The notes: generated from the letters alone by a model not told the origin. Counted from the first letter of the stretch, positions 33,169 through 43,412 are shown. The stretch: DNA of 64,000 nt from JANWHZ01 sp035758575 (GCA_035758575.1 DASTXH010000031.1:62001-126000); one strand, 5' to 3'. Numbers and translations are program-made.

Positions 33169-35007
33169 ATGGACGAAAATCAGATTGAGAGAATTGACCT
33201 AGATAAGGTTGACTGGCGCGGTAGTCGCGAGTTTTTTGAAAGCCTTGGTGAGGCACTCGATAAGCTAGATGATAAAGATGAAAGATATGACTTTACCTGG
33301 GTCGGTAAGCGCAAGGCTATCATCGAAGCAGGTGCACCGATAAATAAAACTTTTCGCCCGAACTTAGAAGACAGCAAAAACTGGCATACTACCGAAAACC
33401 TGTTTATAGAAGGGGACAACCTCGACGCCCTTAAGCTCTTGCAGGAAAGCTACCTTGGCAAGGTGAAGATGATCTATATCGACCCGCCGTACAACACGGG
33501 CAAAGACTTCGTGTATCACGATAACTTTAAGATTAGCGTTGAGCAATACGATGAAAATACCGAATACAAAGATGAGTCCGGCAATATTCAATTCAAGAAA
33601 AATGAAAAAACCAACGGCCGTTACCACAGTGACTGGCTCAGCATGATGTATCCTCGTCTGAAACTAGCTCGCAACTTACTTTCAAAAGACGGTGTTATTT
33701 TCATCTCTATTGACGACAATGAACAGGCCAACTTAAAGAAACTTTGTGATGAAATTTATGGCGAGGACAACTTTATAAATAATTTTCTCTGGCTAACGGG
33801 CAAAGGGAAAAAAGATACTTGGTCAAGAACAACAGAACAATATATCTTGGCTTACGCGCGACAAAAAGAGACTATGCCTCAATGGATCGACACTCAGCTC
33901 GCGCAAGGAACTTTCTCTAACCCAGATAATGACAATCGAGGTGAATGGTTCTCTGGTAGCATTTCGTTTGACGAAAAAAGAAGCAACAAAGAGCGTGATA
34001 CCTATTTTACAATTAAGTCTCCGTCTGGGATTGAATGGACAAGACAATGGCAGGTAGATACACCCCAAGAAATGTACGATTTGCTAGATGATAATAGGAT
34101 TTATTTTGGACCCGGACCAGAATACTCAAATGTACCGAGGAAAAAGATATTCCCAACTGATGAGAACGAAATAATCCCGTCCAACCTATTAGACAGTTGT
34201 GGCACCACAAAAAGCGCACAAAACGAAGTCGATAGCTTGATGGGGGCTAGAGTCTTTGACAACCCAAAACCCCTCACGCTTATCGAAAAACTTTTGAGCG
34301 TTTGCGGTGTATCTTCGGGTGATATTGTATTAGATTTTTTCTCTGGATCTGCAACGACGGCACATGCGGCAATGCAACTAAGCAGCGATAATATTAGGAT
34401 TAAGTGGATATTGGTTCAGCTTCCAGAAAATTTAGATGAAGCGCTAAAAGTAGCAGACTCGCTCACAAAAAAGACTCTACAGAATGCAATTGCTCTGTGC
34501 GACAAACTTGGGAAACCCCATCTTCTTACTGAATTGTCAAAAGAGCGTATTCGCAGAGCTGGCGAACTGGTTGGCGGCAATAATACCGACATCGGTTTTC
34601 GCACACTTGTTGTAGGCGATACAAATTACAAAGAAGTATATAAGTCCGCTGGTGAATACGAACAGTCGACGTTACTAGACGCCGTAGATAATGTCAAAGA
34701 AGACCGAAGTGAACTAGACTTACTATTTGGCATCCTGACTCAAACCGCAATCGAACTCAACCGCCCGCTAGAGACACGTGAGATTGCGGGTGCAACTACT
34801 TTTCTATACGACTATTCCGGGGAAGCATCAGGCTTGGTTGCATGCTTTGCAGAAAGTATCAGCGAAGATGCAATTAAAGAGATCGCCACGCTCAAGCCGC
34901 ACACTGCGGTGTTCCGGGATAGTTCTTTCCCAGACAGTCAAGCAAAGGTGAACCTCGCCGAGCATTTCCGCACCATTTCTCCTAACACCAAAGTAAAGGT
35001 CATTTAA
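33169..35007 (+). CDS. mod: Type III restriction-modification methyltransferase (Mod)
   Basis: A 612-residue beta-class N6-adenine methyltransferase: DPPYNTG (motif IV) in MIYIDPPYNTGKDF, then a central target-recognition region, and motif I (DFFSGSATTAHA) after it, as expected for the permuted beta order. Mod binds the recognition site and methylates one strand; with Res it cuts unmodified DNA. AAGGGG 6 nt upstream supports ATG 33169. Res follows after 2 bp. Confidence 0.95.
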   Translation: MDENQIERIDLDKVDWRGSREFFESLGEALDKLDDKDERYDFTWVGKRKAIIEAGAPINKTFRPNLEDSKNWHTTENLFIEGDNLDALKLLQESYLGKVKMIYIDPPYNTGKDFVYHDNFKISVEQYDENTEYKDESGNIQFKKNEKTNGRYHSDWLSMMYPRLKLARNLLSKDGVIFISIDDNEQANLKKLCDEIYGEDNFINNFLWLTGKGKKDTWSRTTEQYILAYARQKETMPQWIDTQLAQGTFSNPDNDNRGEWFSGSISFDEKRSNKERDTYFTIKSPSGIEWTRQWQVDTPQEMYDLLDDNRIYFGPGPEYSNVPRKKIFPTDENEIIPSNLLDSCGTTKSAQNEVDSLMGARVFDNPKPLTLIEKLLSVCGVSSGDIVLDFFSGSATTAHAAMQLSSDNIRIKWILVQLPENLDEALKVADSLTKKTLQNAIALCDKLGKPHLLTELSKERIRRAGELVGGNNTDIGFRTLVVGDTNYKEVYKSAGEYEQSTLLDAVDNVKEDRSELDLLFGILTQTAIELNRPLETREIAGATTFLYDYSGEASGLVACFAESISEDAIKEIATLKPHTAVFRDSSFPDSQAKVNLAEHFRTISPNTKVKVI

Positions 35008-35009
35008 AA

Positions 35010-38000
35010 GTGAAGCTTCGATTCAAACACCAACCGTTCCAATCGGATGCGACCAATGCTGTGTGTGATCTCTTTGCTGGACAACCGAATGGAACCCGTA
35101 AGTTCCTCGTGGGTCGTGGAGAGGAATCCGCCAAGGTTGCATTAGCACTGGAAAATACTGGCTGGGCGAACGCAGAAATTAACCTACGCTCTGAGGACCT
35201 ACTCAAAAACTTACGGACTGTACAGAAACAAAATGCCATAGTTCCTAGCAACAAAGTCGAGGCCATGACTAGCAAGATCGAATACGAAGATGGTCGTAAG
35301 CTGACTGTTACAAGGCCTGTATACACAGTCGAGATGGAAACCGGTACCGGTAAAACCTACACATACATCAAAACTATGTATGAACTGAACGCGAGATATG
35401 GCTGGAGCAAGTTCATTATAGTCGTGCCTAGTATTGCCATTCGCGAAGGTGTCTATAAAAGCTTTCAAATTACTGCCGACCACTTTAAAGAGGAATACGG
35501 TAAGGTTTGCCGTTTCTTTATCTATGACTCCACCCGCTTGAACGAGCTGGAGCAATTTGCCGACGATCCCGGCATCAACGTCATGATCATAAACACCCAG
35601 GCATTCAATACCACCGGCAAGGACGCTCGTCGTATTTATATGAAGCTCGACACATTCCGCTCCCGTCGCCCGATTGATGTGATAGCAGCCGTAAATCCCA
35701 TCGTCATTATTGATGAACCGCAGAGTGTTATCGGGACCGCGACCGGCAAAAACGTCGCCCGGGATAGCTTGGGTAAGTTTAACCCGCTATTTTATCTGGC
35801 TTATTCAGCGACTCATCGCGAAAACTTCAATATGGTGTACCGCTTGGACGCGGTAGATGCTTATCAGCAGCAATTAGTTAAGAAGATCTCCGTTAAGGGT
35901 ATCTCAATTCGTGGCACGACCGCTACCAACGGTTATCTATACCTACAGCGCATCAACGTCTACCCAAACAAGAGCCCATCGGCGACGGTGGTATTCGAGT
36001 ACAATGCCAATTCAGGCGCAGGCCTCGGCAAGAAGGTAAAAACATTCGTTCACGGCGATAACATTTACGACCATTCTGGCGAAATCGAAGCATATCGTGA
36101 TGGTTTCACGATTGCCGAGATAAACGCCCGTGATAGCTTTGTGGAGTTCACGAACGGTCTAAGACTCGAGCAGGGCCAAGTAGTCGGCGATAGTAGCGAG
36201 GAAGACATCCGCAGGATTCAGATTCGCGAAACAATCATGAGCCACCTTGAAAAAGAGCGCGCGCTATACAAAAAAGGCATCAAGGTATTGTCGCTGTTCT
36301 TTATCGACGAGGTCGCCAAATACAAATACTACGACGAATCTGGCGAGCAAAAAGGCGCGTATGCTCACGTGTTTGAAGAAGAATACAAGAACGCCATCGA
36401 TTTGTTCTTCCGGCAATTGCCCGTCGAGAAGGATACCGATTATCGTACATTCCTAGAACGTGACGATGTGGCGCGTATTCATGCGGGGTACTTCTCGGTA
36501 GACAAGAAAGGTCGCGCCGTAGATAGCGGCGTGAAGCGCGGCGAGAGTGAATCCGCAGATGTTGATGCTTACGATCTTATTATGAAAAATAAGGAGCGCC
36601 TGCTTAGCCATGAGGAGCCAGTGCGCTTCATATTTAGCCACACGGCTCTACGCGAAGGCTGGGATAACCCGAACGTATTCCAGATATGCACGCTGCGTAT
36701 GAGTAGCGGGGACATTAAGAAGCGCCAAGAAATCGGCCGTGGACTTCGCTTGAGTGTCAACGAAGACGGTGAACGTATGGACGCCGAGGTGCTTGGCGCG
36801 CATGGCGTTCACGATGTGAATGTCCTGACGGTCATCGCTAATGAAAGTTATGAAGAATTTGCCAAGGCGCTCCAAGATGAGTTCTATGAAGTTATCAAAA
36901 ACCGTCCCAAGGACATCACCGAGGAGCTATTTGAAGGCCAAGTATGGGTTGATGCGTCTGGCAACGAGATAGAGATTGATGGTCGCAACGCGGCTCGTCT
37001 ATTTGTCCGACTTGAGGATTCTGGGCTAGTGGCAGGCGGCCAACTTACTGATATTTTCCATGATATGTCACCAGACCTTCGCGCCCAAAAATTTAGTGAA
37101 ATACTATCAGCAGTCGATCCGGCTCTTGCAGCTTATACAGAAAATGCGCTTCAGCTCGTAGAGTCCGTATTTGATGCCAAGAAAAACCCGATGGTTACGG
37201 ACGACCGCAAGAGGGCGGCGCTCAACCTCAATCAAGAAAAGTTTGCCAGCAAAGAGTTTAAGAACCTGTGGGCGAAGATCAACACCAAGACTTACTACAC
37301 CGTGTCATTCAACGAGCAAAAGCTCATAGATTCGTGCGTTCGAGCGCTCAATAGCAGGTTGCGCGTATCCAAGACGCATGTCGTCATCACCGAGGGCTAC
37401 TTAAAAGCCACGAAGCAAGACCAAAGCCCTGAGATGAAGAAGCTGATCGGGCGTGAAGTGGCATTAGAGGAAATTGCTGCAAGCGGCGCTACATTTGACC
37501 TAGTTGGTGAGATTGCCTCCGCGACGCGGTTGACCCGCAAGACTGCAGCAACTATTCTGCAGAGTATTGAGCCTGACGTATTCAAGCGATTCGCAACCAA
37601 TCCAGAAGACTTTATACGGGAAGCAATCAAGCTCATTGATGAGCAAAAAGCCAGTACTATCATCGAGCACATCACCTACGACAAACTTGAAGAAAGCTGG
37701 AATGCCGAGGAGATCTTTGTCGATCCTACAATCACGGGTGAGTATGGCAGTAACGTCGTGGATGCAAAAAAGCACCTGTTCGACAAGCTGCGCTACGACT
37801 CGACGATCGAAAAAGATTTTGCCGGCGAGTTAGACGTTGCCGATAGCGTTGAACTCTATGTGAAGCTGCCGAGCGGTTTTTATATCAACACACCGATGGG
37901 CAAATATAACCCAGATTGGGCTATTACATTCAAAGAAGGCTCGGTGAAGCACATCTACTTTGTGGCTGAGACCAAGGGCGATACAAGCGACATCCAACTC

Positions 38001-38123
38001 CGTGAAGTCGAAAAGGCGAAGATCGAATGCGCTCGCCGCCACTTCTCCGTCATTAGTAGCGGAAATGTGAAGTACAGTGCCGTTAGTTCATACACGGAGC
38101 TTCTTACGCTTGTGAATGCTTGA
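35010..38123 (+). CDS. res: Type III restriction endonuclease subunit (Res)
   Basis: A 1037-residue superfamily-2 helicase-nuclease: Walker A in METGTGKTYT, motif II DEPQ, motif VI QEIGRGLRL, and a C-terminal PD-(D/E)XK nuclease (NPDWAITF, then FVAETKG). Res translocates or slides on DNA and cleaves with Mod. The GTG at 35010 follows the mod stop by 2 bp and has AAAGG inside mod as ribosome binding site. No frame break, so an active type III system is likely. Confidence 0.95.
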   Translation: MKLRFKHQPFQSDATNAVCDLFAGQPNGTRKFLVGRGEESAKVALALENTGWANAEINLRSEDLLKNLRTVQKQNAIVPSNKVEAMTSKIEYEDGRKLTVTRPVYTVEMETGTGKTYTYIKTMYELNARYGWSKFIIVVPSIAIREGVYKSFQITADHFKEEYGKVCRFFIYDSTRLNELEQFADDPGINVMIINTQAFNTTGKDARRIYMKLDTFRSRRPIDVIAAVNPIVIIDEPQSVIGTATGKNVARDSLGKFNPLFYLAYSATHRENFNMVYRLDAVDAYQQQLVKKISVKGISIRGTTATNGYLYLQRINVYPNKSPSATVVFEYNANSGAGLGKKVKTFVHGDNIYDHSGEIEAYRDGFTIAEINARDSFVEFTNGLRLEQGQVVGDSSEEDIRRIQIRETIMSHLEKERALYKKGIKVLSLFFIDEVAKYKYYDESGEQKGAYAHVFEEEYKNAIDLFFRQLPVEKDTDYRTFLERDDVARIHAGYFSVDKKGRAVDSGVKRGESESADVDAYDLIMKNKERLLSHEEPVRFIFSHTALREGWDNPNVFQICTLRMSSGDIKKRQEIGRGLRLSVNEDGERMDAEVLGAHGVHDVNVLTVIANESYEEFAKALQDEFYEVIKNRPKDITEELFEGQVWVDASGNEIEIDGRNAARLFVRLEDSGLVAGGQLTDIFHDMSPDLRAQKFSEILSAVDPALAAYTENALQLVESVFDAKKNPMVTDDRKRAALNLNQEKFASKEFKNLWAKINTKTYYTVSFNEQKLIDSCVRALNSRLRVSKTHVVITEGYLKATKQDQSPEMKKLIGREVALEEIAASGATFDLVGEIASATRLTRKTAATILQSIEPDVFKRFATNPEDFIREAIKLIDEQKASTIIEHITYDKLEESWNAEEIFVDPTITGEYGSNVVDAKKHLFDKLRYDSTIEKDFAGELDVADSVELYVKLPSGFYINTPMGKYNPDWAITFKEGSVKHIYFVAETKGDTSDIQLREVEKAKIECARRHFSVISSGNVKYSAVSSYTELLTLVNA

Positions 38124-38232
38124 GTATGAATATCCACCTCGACATCGACAGAACGAGTCATAGAGCCCCCTACTAAGTTTAGGCCTATGCGGGAATTTCA
38201 GGATGTTGACGGATGGGCACATGCACATCTAG

Positions 38233-38238
38233 TATACT
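38233..38238 (+). promoter_or_regulatory. -10 box for 38245 gene
   Basis: TATACT ends 6 nt before the ATG, predicting a leaderless message. Confidence 0.65.
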
Positions 38239-38244
38239 AGCATC

Positions 38245-38676
38245 ATGATAATCCACACGTTCCGCATAAAGCCAGGTAATGATCTTAAGGCAAAAATAGA
38301 GCAATTCGTTCAGGCACACAATATCCGAGCCGGATTTGTTATTACATGCGTTGGCGGCGTCAATAAGGCCGTGCTGCGTTCAGCGGACATAGCCCCGAAC
38401 AAACAGGATTTACTGACCTTCCAGGGGAAGAACGATAATAACTTCGAGATAACATCACTCGTAGGCACCGTAAGCGTCAACGGCTCGCACCTCCATATGT
38501 CGATAGCGGATACTGCAGGCAACGGCTTCGGCGGACATCTGAAAGAGGGCACCATAGTCTATCCTACGGCCGAAATAGTACTGGGCGAACACGAGCAGGT
38601 AACATATACTCGGGAGCTTGATGAGACGACTGGCTATAACGAGTTAGTCGTTAGCGTACGGCAGCCAGCCGATTAG
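38245..38676 (+). CDS. PPC (DUF296) domain protein
   Basis: A 143-residue protein that is a single PPC/DUF296 domain: LKAKIEQFVQAHNIRAGFV, a GG-N-K-A-V-L-R strand, FEITSLVGT and the signature GSHLHMSIADTAGNGFGGHL. Bacterial PPC proteins form trimers and may bind metal or nucleotide; the role is unsettled. It is transcribed alone from a leaderless promoter. Confidence 0.9.
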   Translation: MIIHTFRIKPGNDLKAKIEQFVQAHNIRAGFVITCVGGVNKAVLRSADIAPNKQDLLTFQGKNDNNFEITSLVGTVSVNGSHLHMSIADTAGNGFGGHLKEGTIVYPTAEIVLGEHEQVTYTRELDETTGYNELVVSVRQPAD

Positions 38677-38723
38677 CACGCCGGACACGCGGCGAGAGCC
38701 TGCCTGTTGCCGCGGAAAACTGC

Positions 38724-38729
38724 TACACT
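38724..38729 (+). promoter_or_regulatory. -10 box for flavin reductase gene
   Basis: TACACT ends 7 nt before the ATG at 38737. Confidence 0.6.
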
Positions 38730-38736
38730 AGAGGTA

Positions 38737-39297
38737 ATGAATAATATAGACATCATCGCGTTATCCGGCAGCTTGCGGGAGGGATCCTATACCACAAAGC
38801 TGGTGCGCGCCTTTGCCGCAATAGCGCCGGCAGGCATAAGCATTGAGTTAGTCGACATCAGCCAACTGCCGCTCATTAACGAAGACCTAGAAACCGACCT
38901 GCCCGAACCTGTTCGTATGCTGCGCGGGCGTGTTCGGCGGGCAGACGCCGTCTTGCTGGCAACGCCGGAATATAACCGCTCCTATTCGCCGGTAGTGAAG
39001 AATGCGCTGGATTGGGCGTCTCGTCCAAGTGACCAAAGCTGCTGGAACGGCAAACCCGCAGCAATCGTTGGCTGTACACCCTATACCCTTGGTGCCTTTG
39101 GCGCGCAGCACCATCTGCGCCAGGTGCTGACATATCTAAACATGCCGACCCTGCAGCAGCCAGAGTTCTATCTATCGCTCATCGCCGAAAAAATGGACGA
39201 CCAGGGCGTCATCACCGACCCCGATACCCGTGAACATATAAAAAAGTTCCTGCAAGCATTTATTGCCTGGATTCACCTGATTAACGCCACTAAGTAG
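38737..39297 (+). CDS. NADPH-dependent FMN reductase
   Basis: A 186-residue flavodoxin-fold protein with ALSGSLREGSYTTKLVRAF (FMN phosphate loop) and ATPEYNRSYSPVVKNALDW, the signature of the SsuE/ArsH/ChrR group. It likely reduces FMN, quinones or metals with NAD(P)H. ATG 38737 is supported by the leaderless box. It could supply reduced flavin, but no direct link to the redox module at 44 kb is seen. Confidence 0.9.
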   Translation: MNNIDIIALSGSLREGSYTTKLVRAFAAIAPAGISIELVDISQLPLINEDLETDLPEPVRMLRGRVRRADAVLLATPEYNRSYSPVVKNALDWASRPSDQSCWNGKPAAIVGCTPYTLGAFGAQHHLRQVLTYLNMPTLQQPEFYLSLIAEKMDDQGVITDPDTREHIKKFLQAFIAWIHLINATK

Positions 39298-39557
39298 ACC
39301 TTAGGCCGACGACGCTCATTTTGTACTCATGCTGGATTTACCAGCAAATGCAGTATTTTCGAATAAGGATGCCGCCGGAGCCGCACACCTCCTGAGCTTG
39401 CCCGTACAGCTCTCGCCAATCTCATCAAAGCTAATGCCGGTCCACGTTAAACGCCGCGATGGCTCAACCAGCCGCTCTAAATATTTGCAATGCCAGTTCT
39501 ACGCCTCCTACGCCGAACAGCCTTGTGGTCAAGCGCCGCTTCCGCGATACTGTATGT

Positions 39558-40154
39558 ATGGCTTTCCGCATCCGCCCCTCGCTGCGAAACATCAACCATA
39601 TACTTTTTACCTGCATCATCCTGATTGATGCGTATATTATCCTGATTCCATTCCTTCCCGCGGTAACTTCGCGGCCGGCGGCAGCACAATCGCCCAAAGC
39701 CGCGCCGTACGTGCAGCAGCTGCAGGCACCGCACACTACGGCTGATACCGACCAGCCGAACCAGCTGATCATCCCTGGTATGCAGCTGGATCAACAGATA
39801 TACGAGGGTACCGATACCTACGCCGAGCTCGCCAAGGGCGTGTGGCACTGGCCGGGCAGCAGCACGCCGGACAAAGGCAGCAATACGGTACTCCTTGGCC
39901 ATCGTTTTACCTACACCAACCCGCGCGGTGTTTTCTATTTCCTGAACACTGTAAAAGTGGGGGACGAGATAGGCGTTATATGGCATAACGTCACGTACAC
40001 CTACATGGTTGACACCATACAGGTAGTGCCGCCGACCCAGACGGACATCCTGGACTCAACAAGCAAGCCCACCCTGACCGTCTACACCTGCACGCCGACG
40101 TGGTGGCCGAAAGACCGCCTGGTAGTTGTTTCACATCTGGAGAAAACATCGTGA
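39558..40154 (+). CDS. Sortase, class E-like
   Basis: A 198-residue membrane-anchored sortase: one N-terminal span (about 12-30), then a catalytic domain with H115 (LLGHRF), C178 (TLTVYTCTP, the TLxTC-like motif) and R187 (KDRLVVVS). Sortases attach LPXTG-type proteins to the cell wall. The neighbouring minus-strand protein has an LADTG signal; class E enzymes prefer LAxTG, so this is the likely partner. Start 39558 follows TACTGT by 4 nt. A small membrane protein overlaps its stop. Confidence 0.85.
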   Translation: MAFRIRPSLRNINHILFTCIILIDAYIILIPFLPAVTSRPAAAQSPKAAPYVQQLQAPHTTADTDQPNQLIIPGMQLDQQIYEGTDTYAELAKGVWHWPGSSTPDKGSNTVLLGHRFTYTNPRGVFYFLNTVKVGDEIGVIWHNVTYTYMVDTIQVVPPTQTDILDSTSKPTLTVYTCTPTWWPKDRLVVVSHLEKTS

Positions 40155-40255
40155 ACGAGAAGGTAAAACTGGCTGTATTGCTGCTTATCCTGGCCGCCAG
40201 CATCAGTCTGGCATGGTATGTCAGCCACGCGGCAACGGCCGCACTTATTCCATAG
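40151..40255 (+). CDS. Small membrane protein coupled to sortase
   Basis: A 34-residue frame starting GTG inside the sortase stop (GTGA overlap). It has one predicted membrane helix (KLAVLLLILAASISLAW) and a short outer tail. The overlap indicates translational coupling. It is too short for usual gene callers; a role in sortase folding or placement is a guess. Confidence 0.45.
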   Translation: MNEKVKLAVLLLILAASISLAWYVSHAATAALIP

Positions 40256-40266
40256 CAGCACATAGT

Positions 40267-40299
40267 AAAACAGCAGCGCCGAAGACACTGCTGTTTTTT
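40267..40299. terminator. Terminator between convergent sortase and substrate genes
   Basis: AAAACAGCAG pairs with CTGCTGTTTT, 10 bp, followed by TT. It ends the sortase operon on the plus strand; the reverse complement also has a T-run for the 40318 gene. Confidence 0.75.
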
Positions 40300-40317
40300 G
40301 CGTACGGCTGCGCCGCG

Positions 40318-41277
40318 TTAGCGGACGAACAGTCGCCTTACTTTTGCAATGGCAGAGAAATTGGTTGCTGCCGCTGCGGCTGCCAGCATCAACGCGCCGG
40401 CGGTTGGTACCAGGGCACTAGCGCCTGTATCTGCCAGGGTTGCTTGGGTGGTGACGGCTGGTACGGTGGGGGTGGTTGGCGTTACGTCACCCGCGCCGCG
40501 GCCTGGTGTTGCTGAGCAAGTAGTGGCAGTATGCAGATAGATCTTGCCATAGATCAGCTGCGCGCCCTGGCCGCCATACGAAACGGTGGTGACCTCGGGA
40601 GCGTAGTAAAGATCAAGCTGGTAGTCGGTGCAGGCATTGGGTACGCTCACCGTCAATGTCTGGCTGCCGGTCGTGCCTTGCTTCAAGACAGCTTCCGTGT
40701 TGGCGAACAGCTGCTGCGGTACCGCACTGTCGTCGAAGACACCACTGCCATCGTAAGTGCCGGGCAGTGAATACGACGAGAAGTCTACGGTTACGTCGGC
40801 ACACAACGGCGCGTTGTTGACAGTAGAGATGGTAACAACTCCCGTCTGCGACCACGTAAACTGGAGGTTGCTGCGGACGTAGCCGTCAACGCAGCCCTCG
40901 ACTGGCTCGGTGCACGACGTCGTGCTTACCGCAACCGTCTGGTCGGGCAGACCAGCCTGCGTAAATGTTACGCTCGGCGCTGCAGATGCTGCATCGTACT
41001 GAGTAGTGAGTGGTGTGAACCCGTACTTCAGGGCGATGGTACCGCTGTGCGTTCCGTCGCTCCACTGTACGTTTGTGGTCATACTGTCCGGGTTTGGGTT
41101 ACCGATGCGCCACTGCGCCGTACCCGCTGCGACATCACTACAAATCGCCGCGACCGTTACCGGCCGGGCCGCAGGGCTAGCGTCGGCATGGACGATGCCA
41201 CCTGCCAGGGTAACAATACTCAAAACGCTGAAACCGAATAACACGAACACACGAGAATGCAAAACATTCCTTAACAT
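40318..41277 (-). CDS. Secreted protein with LADTG cell-wall sorting signal
   Basis: A 319-residue protein with a signal peptide (MLRNVLHSRVFVLFGFSVL, cleavage after VHA) and a C-terminal sorting signal: LADTG, then a hydrophobic segment (TAGALMLAAAAAA) and a basic tail. The middle has a beta-rich, Thr/Val-rich Ig-like portion with three cysteines. It is probably cell-wall linked by the sortase encoded next door. The ATG at 41277 is chosen because AAAAGGAG lies upstream. Confidence 0.85.
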   Translation of the reverse strand: MLRNVLHSRVFVLFGFSVLSIVTLAGGIVHADASPAARPVTVAAICSDVAAGTAQWRIGNPNPDSMTTNVQWSDGTHSGTIALKYGFTPLTTQYDAASAAPSVTFTQAGLPDQTVAVSTTSCTEPVEGCVDGYVRSNLQFTWSQTGVVTISTVNNAPLCADVTVDFSSYSLPGTYDGSGVFDDSAVPQQLFANTEAVLKQGTTGSQTLTVSVPNACTDYQLDLYYAPEVTTVSYGGQGAQLIYGKIYLHTATTCSATPGRGAGDVTPTTPTVPAVTTQATLADTGASALVPTAGALMLAAAAAATNFSAIAKVRRLFVR

Positions 41278-41505
41278 AATTCCACTCCTTTTCAAGTCAA
41301 AAGTATCACTTTCTTTGAAAAAAAGCAACATTATTTCAAAATATGCTTATGGTTGTTTGCTCAGGCGCGTCTTGTTTCCACGCCATGACGGCCCCTGATA
41401 CGACGGGTTAAAACGAGGATAAAACCATCGACAGAATTGGTAGTGACGCTTTAGGATCGATGCGCTACTCTATACGACAGAGCATATAAGGAGGAAATAT
41501 TCCCG

Positions 41506-41715
41506 ATGGAATACGTAGTTTTGCAGGTTATACTAAAAGAGAAGTTAATCGGCTCGGGGTCGGGCAACCTTACCGAGCTTGAAAAAGTCATCAATAGTCA
41601 GGCGGCCAAGGGCTACAGGCTGCACACTATTTCAACTACGAGCGGCGGAAGCAAAGGCCTGCTGGGCGGCGACAGGATACAGGCGACAATGGTTTTCGAA
41701 AAAAGCCGCGCCTAA
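41506..41715 (+). CDS. DUF4177-type small protein
   Basis: A 69-residue protein with an EYVVLQVILKEKLIG strand, then LTELEKVINSQAAKGYRLHTIS, then an end of the pattern ATMVFEK. This is the DUF4177 layout (short alpha/beta). AAGGAGG lies about 11 nt before the ATG. It overlaps the minus-strand 41712 gene by 4 bp. Function unknown. Confidence 0.8.
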   Translation: MEYVVLQVILKEKLIGSGSGNLTELEKVINSQAAKGYRLHTISTTSGGSKGLLGGDRIQATMVFEKSRA

Positions 41716-42554
41716 GACGGATACGTCAGCGCCAGCCCCGAGCCTGCTTCTTGAATATTGGCGACCGCAGATAGGGCGATTTTCGACCGTAAGTCGGTAC
41801 AGTGGCAGGGATGGAGAGCGGCAGGTGTATTCTGTGCAAAATACGCAACGGTACCATCCAGCACTTCCTGGTCGGGATTTTGTAAATGGAAGCCGCAAAT
41901 TACATCGGCGATGCGCGTCTCGTTGCATATAGCTTTGGCGTACTCCAGCGTGTTGCATATGCCTCGGTGGGAACACGCGTTGCTAACCACGAGGCCATCG
42001 GCCGACTTGTAGGCAAGCGCTATTTCGTCCTCCATATAGTCATCTACGTCCTGCCCATCAACCCGGATCTGCTTGAAGGGCTGTCGCAGTTCAAAACTGT
42101 TCGATTTTGGGATACCTGGAAGACATACGAGCTTATCGGTCAGCCAAAGCGGCTCCTCTATACGCTGGACAATGAAGAACTGCGCCACCCGTTCTTCGTT
42201 CACCAAAGAACCGCTGCCGCCAAGATACGTGCGTGGACGGAAGTTGAAGGTCCGCGGATGCACCACAAGCGTGGGCATACGCATCGCACGCCCCTCCAGC
42301 GATGCCTGGCTGTACATTCTCAGCAATGGGTCCAACCCCCACATATGGTCGAGATGCCCGTGGGAAATAACGAGATAGTCCAAATCGAGCAGGCTTATAC
42401 CCAATTTCTGAGCATTTTGCATGAAAACGTCCGAATAGCTGACGTCGTAGAGAATTCGCTTACCGTCGGCATCAATAAAATATGAAGCCCCCGGCTAACC
42501 CAGGAAATAATGGTCAATAAACGTGTTGCTGTCTGCCAGAATGGTCAATTTCAT
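41712..42554 (-). pseudogene. Metallo-beta-lactamase-fold protein, in-frame TAG
   Basis: The full frame starts at ATG 42554 (6 nt after TATTAT, 42561-42566) and encodes MKLTILADSNTFIDHYFLG, then TAG (42495-42497), then PGASYFIDADGKRILYD and the rest to 41712. The family normally has Glu at this site (FLGEPG), so GAG has become TAG. Downstream, HGHLDH and C-H-x-H-C-T motifs of the metal site are intact. It resembles 7,8-dihydropterin-6-methyl-4-aminobenzene-phosphate synthase-type MBL enzymes. An internal ATG (42422) could still yield a truncated protein. A sequencing error is possible. Confidence 0.75.
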
Positions 42555-42760
42555 AGAGGCATAATACCATTTGTTTATTTACTTGCCAGCTTTTTTATTT
42601 AGGCTTTGACTGCTTGCTCAATGCCCATTGGACCGATGGGCTTATAGCCTTGTCAGTACGGTGGATGCAGCCGATCCAGCAACAGGGGCGGCGCACCCTA
42701 AATATATGCCGGCGGCACCTTCACTGGTACAATGACATCAAGTAATAAAGGGACTACACC

Positions 42761-43312
42761 GTGAAGAAGCCAGCCGTAGGGGTTATCGCATTGATCGTAG
42801 TTGCAGGTGCCGCAACCGCACTATTTCTTGTGTTCAGCCACAACAAAACGAAACCGAATGAATCAAGTAACACTAGTTATGCGGCAGTGGACGCATGCAG
42901 CATTATGACCAATAATGTGGCAAACCAAATCCTTGGTAATAGCGCTATACGCGCCACCACACCCGCAGATGCTGAGAGTACGAGCGATATTGCCTTTAGT
43001 AACTGCGCATACAGTGCTGGGCCTAATATCGATCCGCCACACATGGCCAGCCTGGCGGTCCGCAGCGCCAAAGATAGCGCCGGTGCCGCCAGTAACAAAT
43101 CTGTATTTACCATTGCCGGCAGACCTGCGGGCGTGCAAACACTAACTGGCTACGGCGATGCAGCATATTGGGATCCCGGCATGGGGCAGCTGGACATCCT
43201 AAAAGGCAACAACTGGTATATCGTGACCAACTACACGGGCACGAGCCCAGCGAACGGCATTGCAACACTAGCAATGGCCGAGCAACTAACACAGGCTATC
43301 ACGCTGCAGTAG
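42761..43312 (+). CDS. Membrane-anchored protein, DUF3558-like
   Basis: A 183-residue protein with an N-terminal anchor (about 5-26), an outer Ser/Asn-rich linker and a domain with two cysteines (C48 and C88). A C-terminal domain with an AAYWDPGMGQLDIL strand resembles DUF3558-type lipid-linked proteins, which are typically extracytoplasmic. GTG at 42761; AAGGGA precedes it. Function unknown. Confidence 0.55.
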   Translation: MKKPAVGVIALIVVAGAATALFLVFSHNKTKPNESSNTSYAAVDACSIMTNNVANQILGNSAIRATTPADAESTSDIAFSNCAYSAGPNIDPPHMASLAVRSAKDSAGAASNKSVFTIAGRPAGVQTLTGYGDAAYWDPGMGQLDILKGNNWYIVTNYTGTSPANGIATLAMAEQLTQAITLQ

Positions 43313-43412
43313 CCAGCCGAGCCAGCTAAAACAGGTTCATCATCCCATCGCATGACGAATATATAGCGCTAATAATACTGGGCGGATTACCGTCAAGTAA
43401 CAAGGAGGTATC

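Noticed and set aside
42495..42497. TAG read as an amino acid (recoded stop)
   Set aside because: TAG is the ordinary stop of many genes here; no recoding signal or suppressor tRNA is seen.
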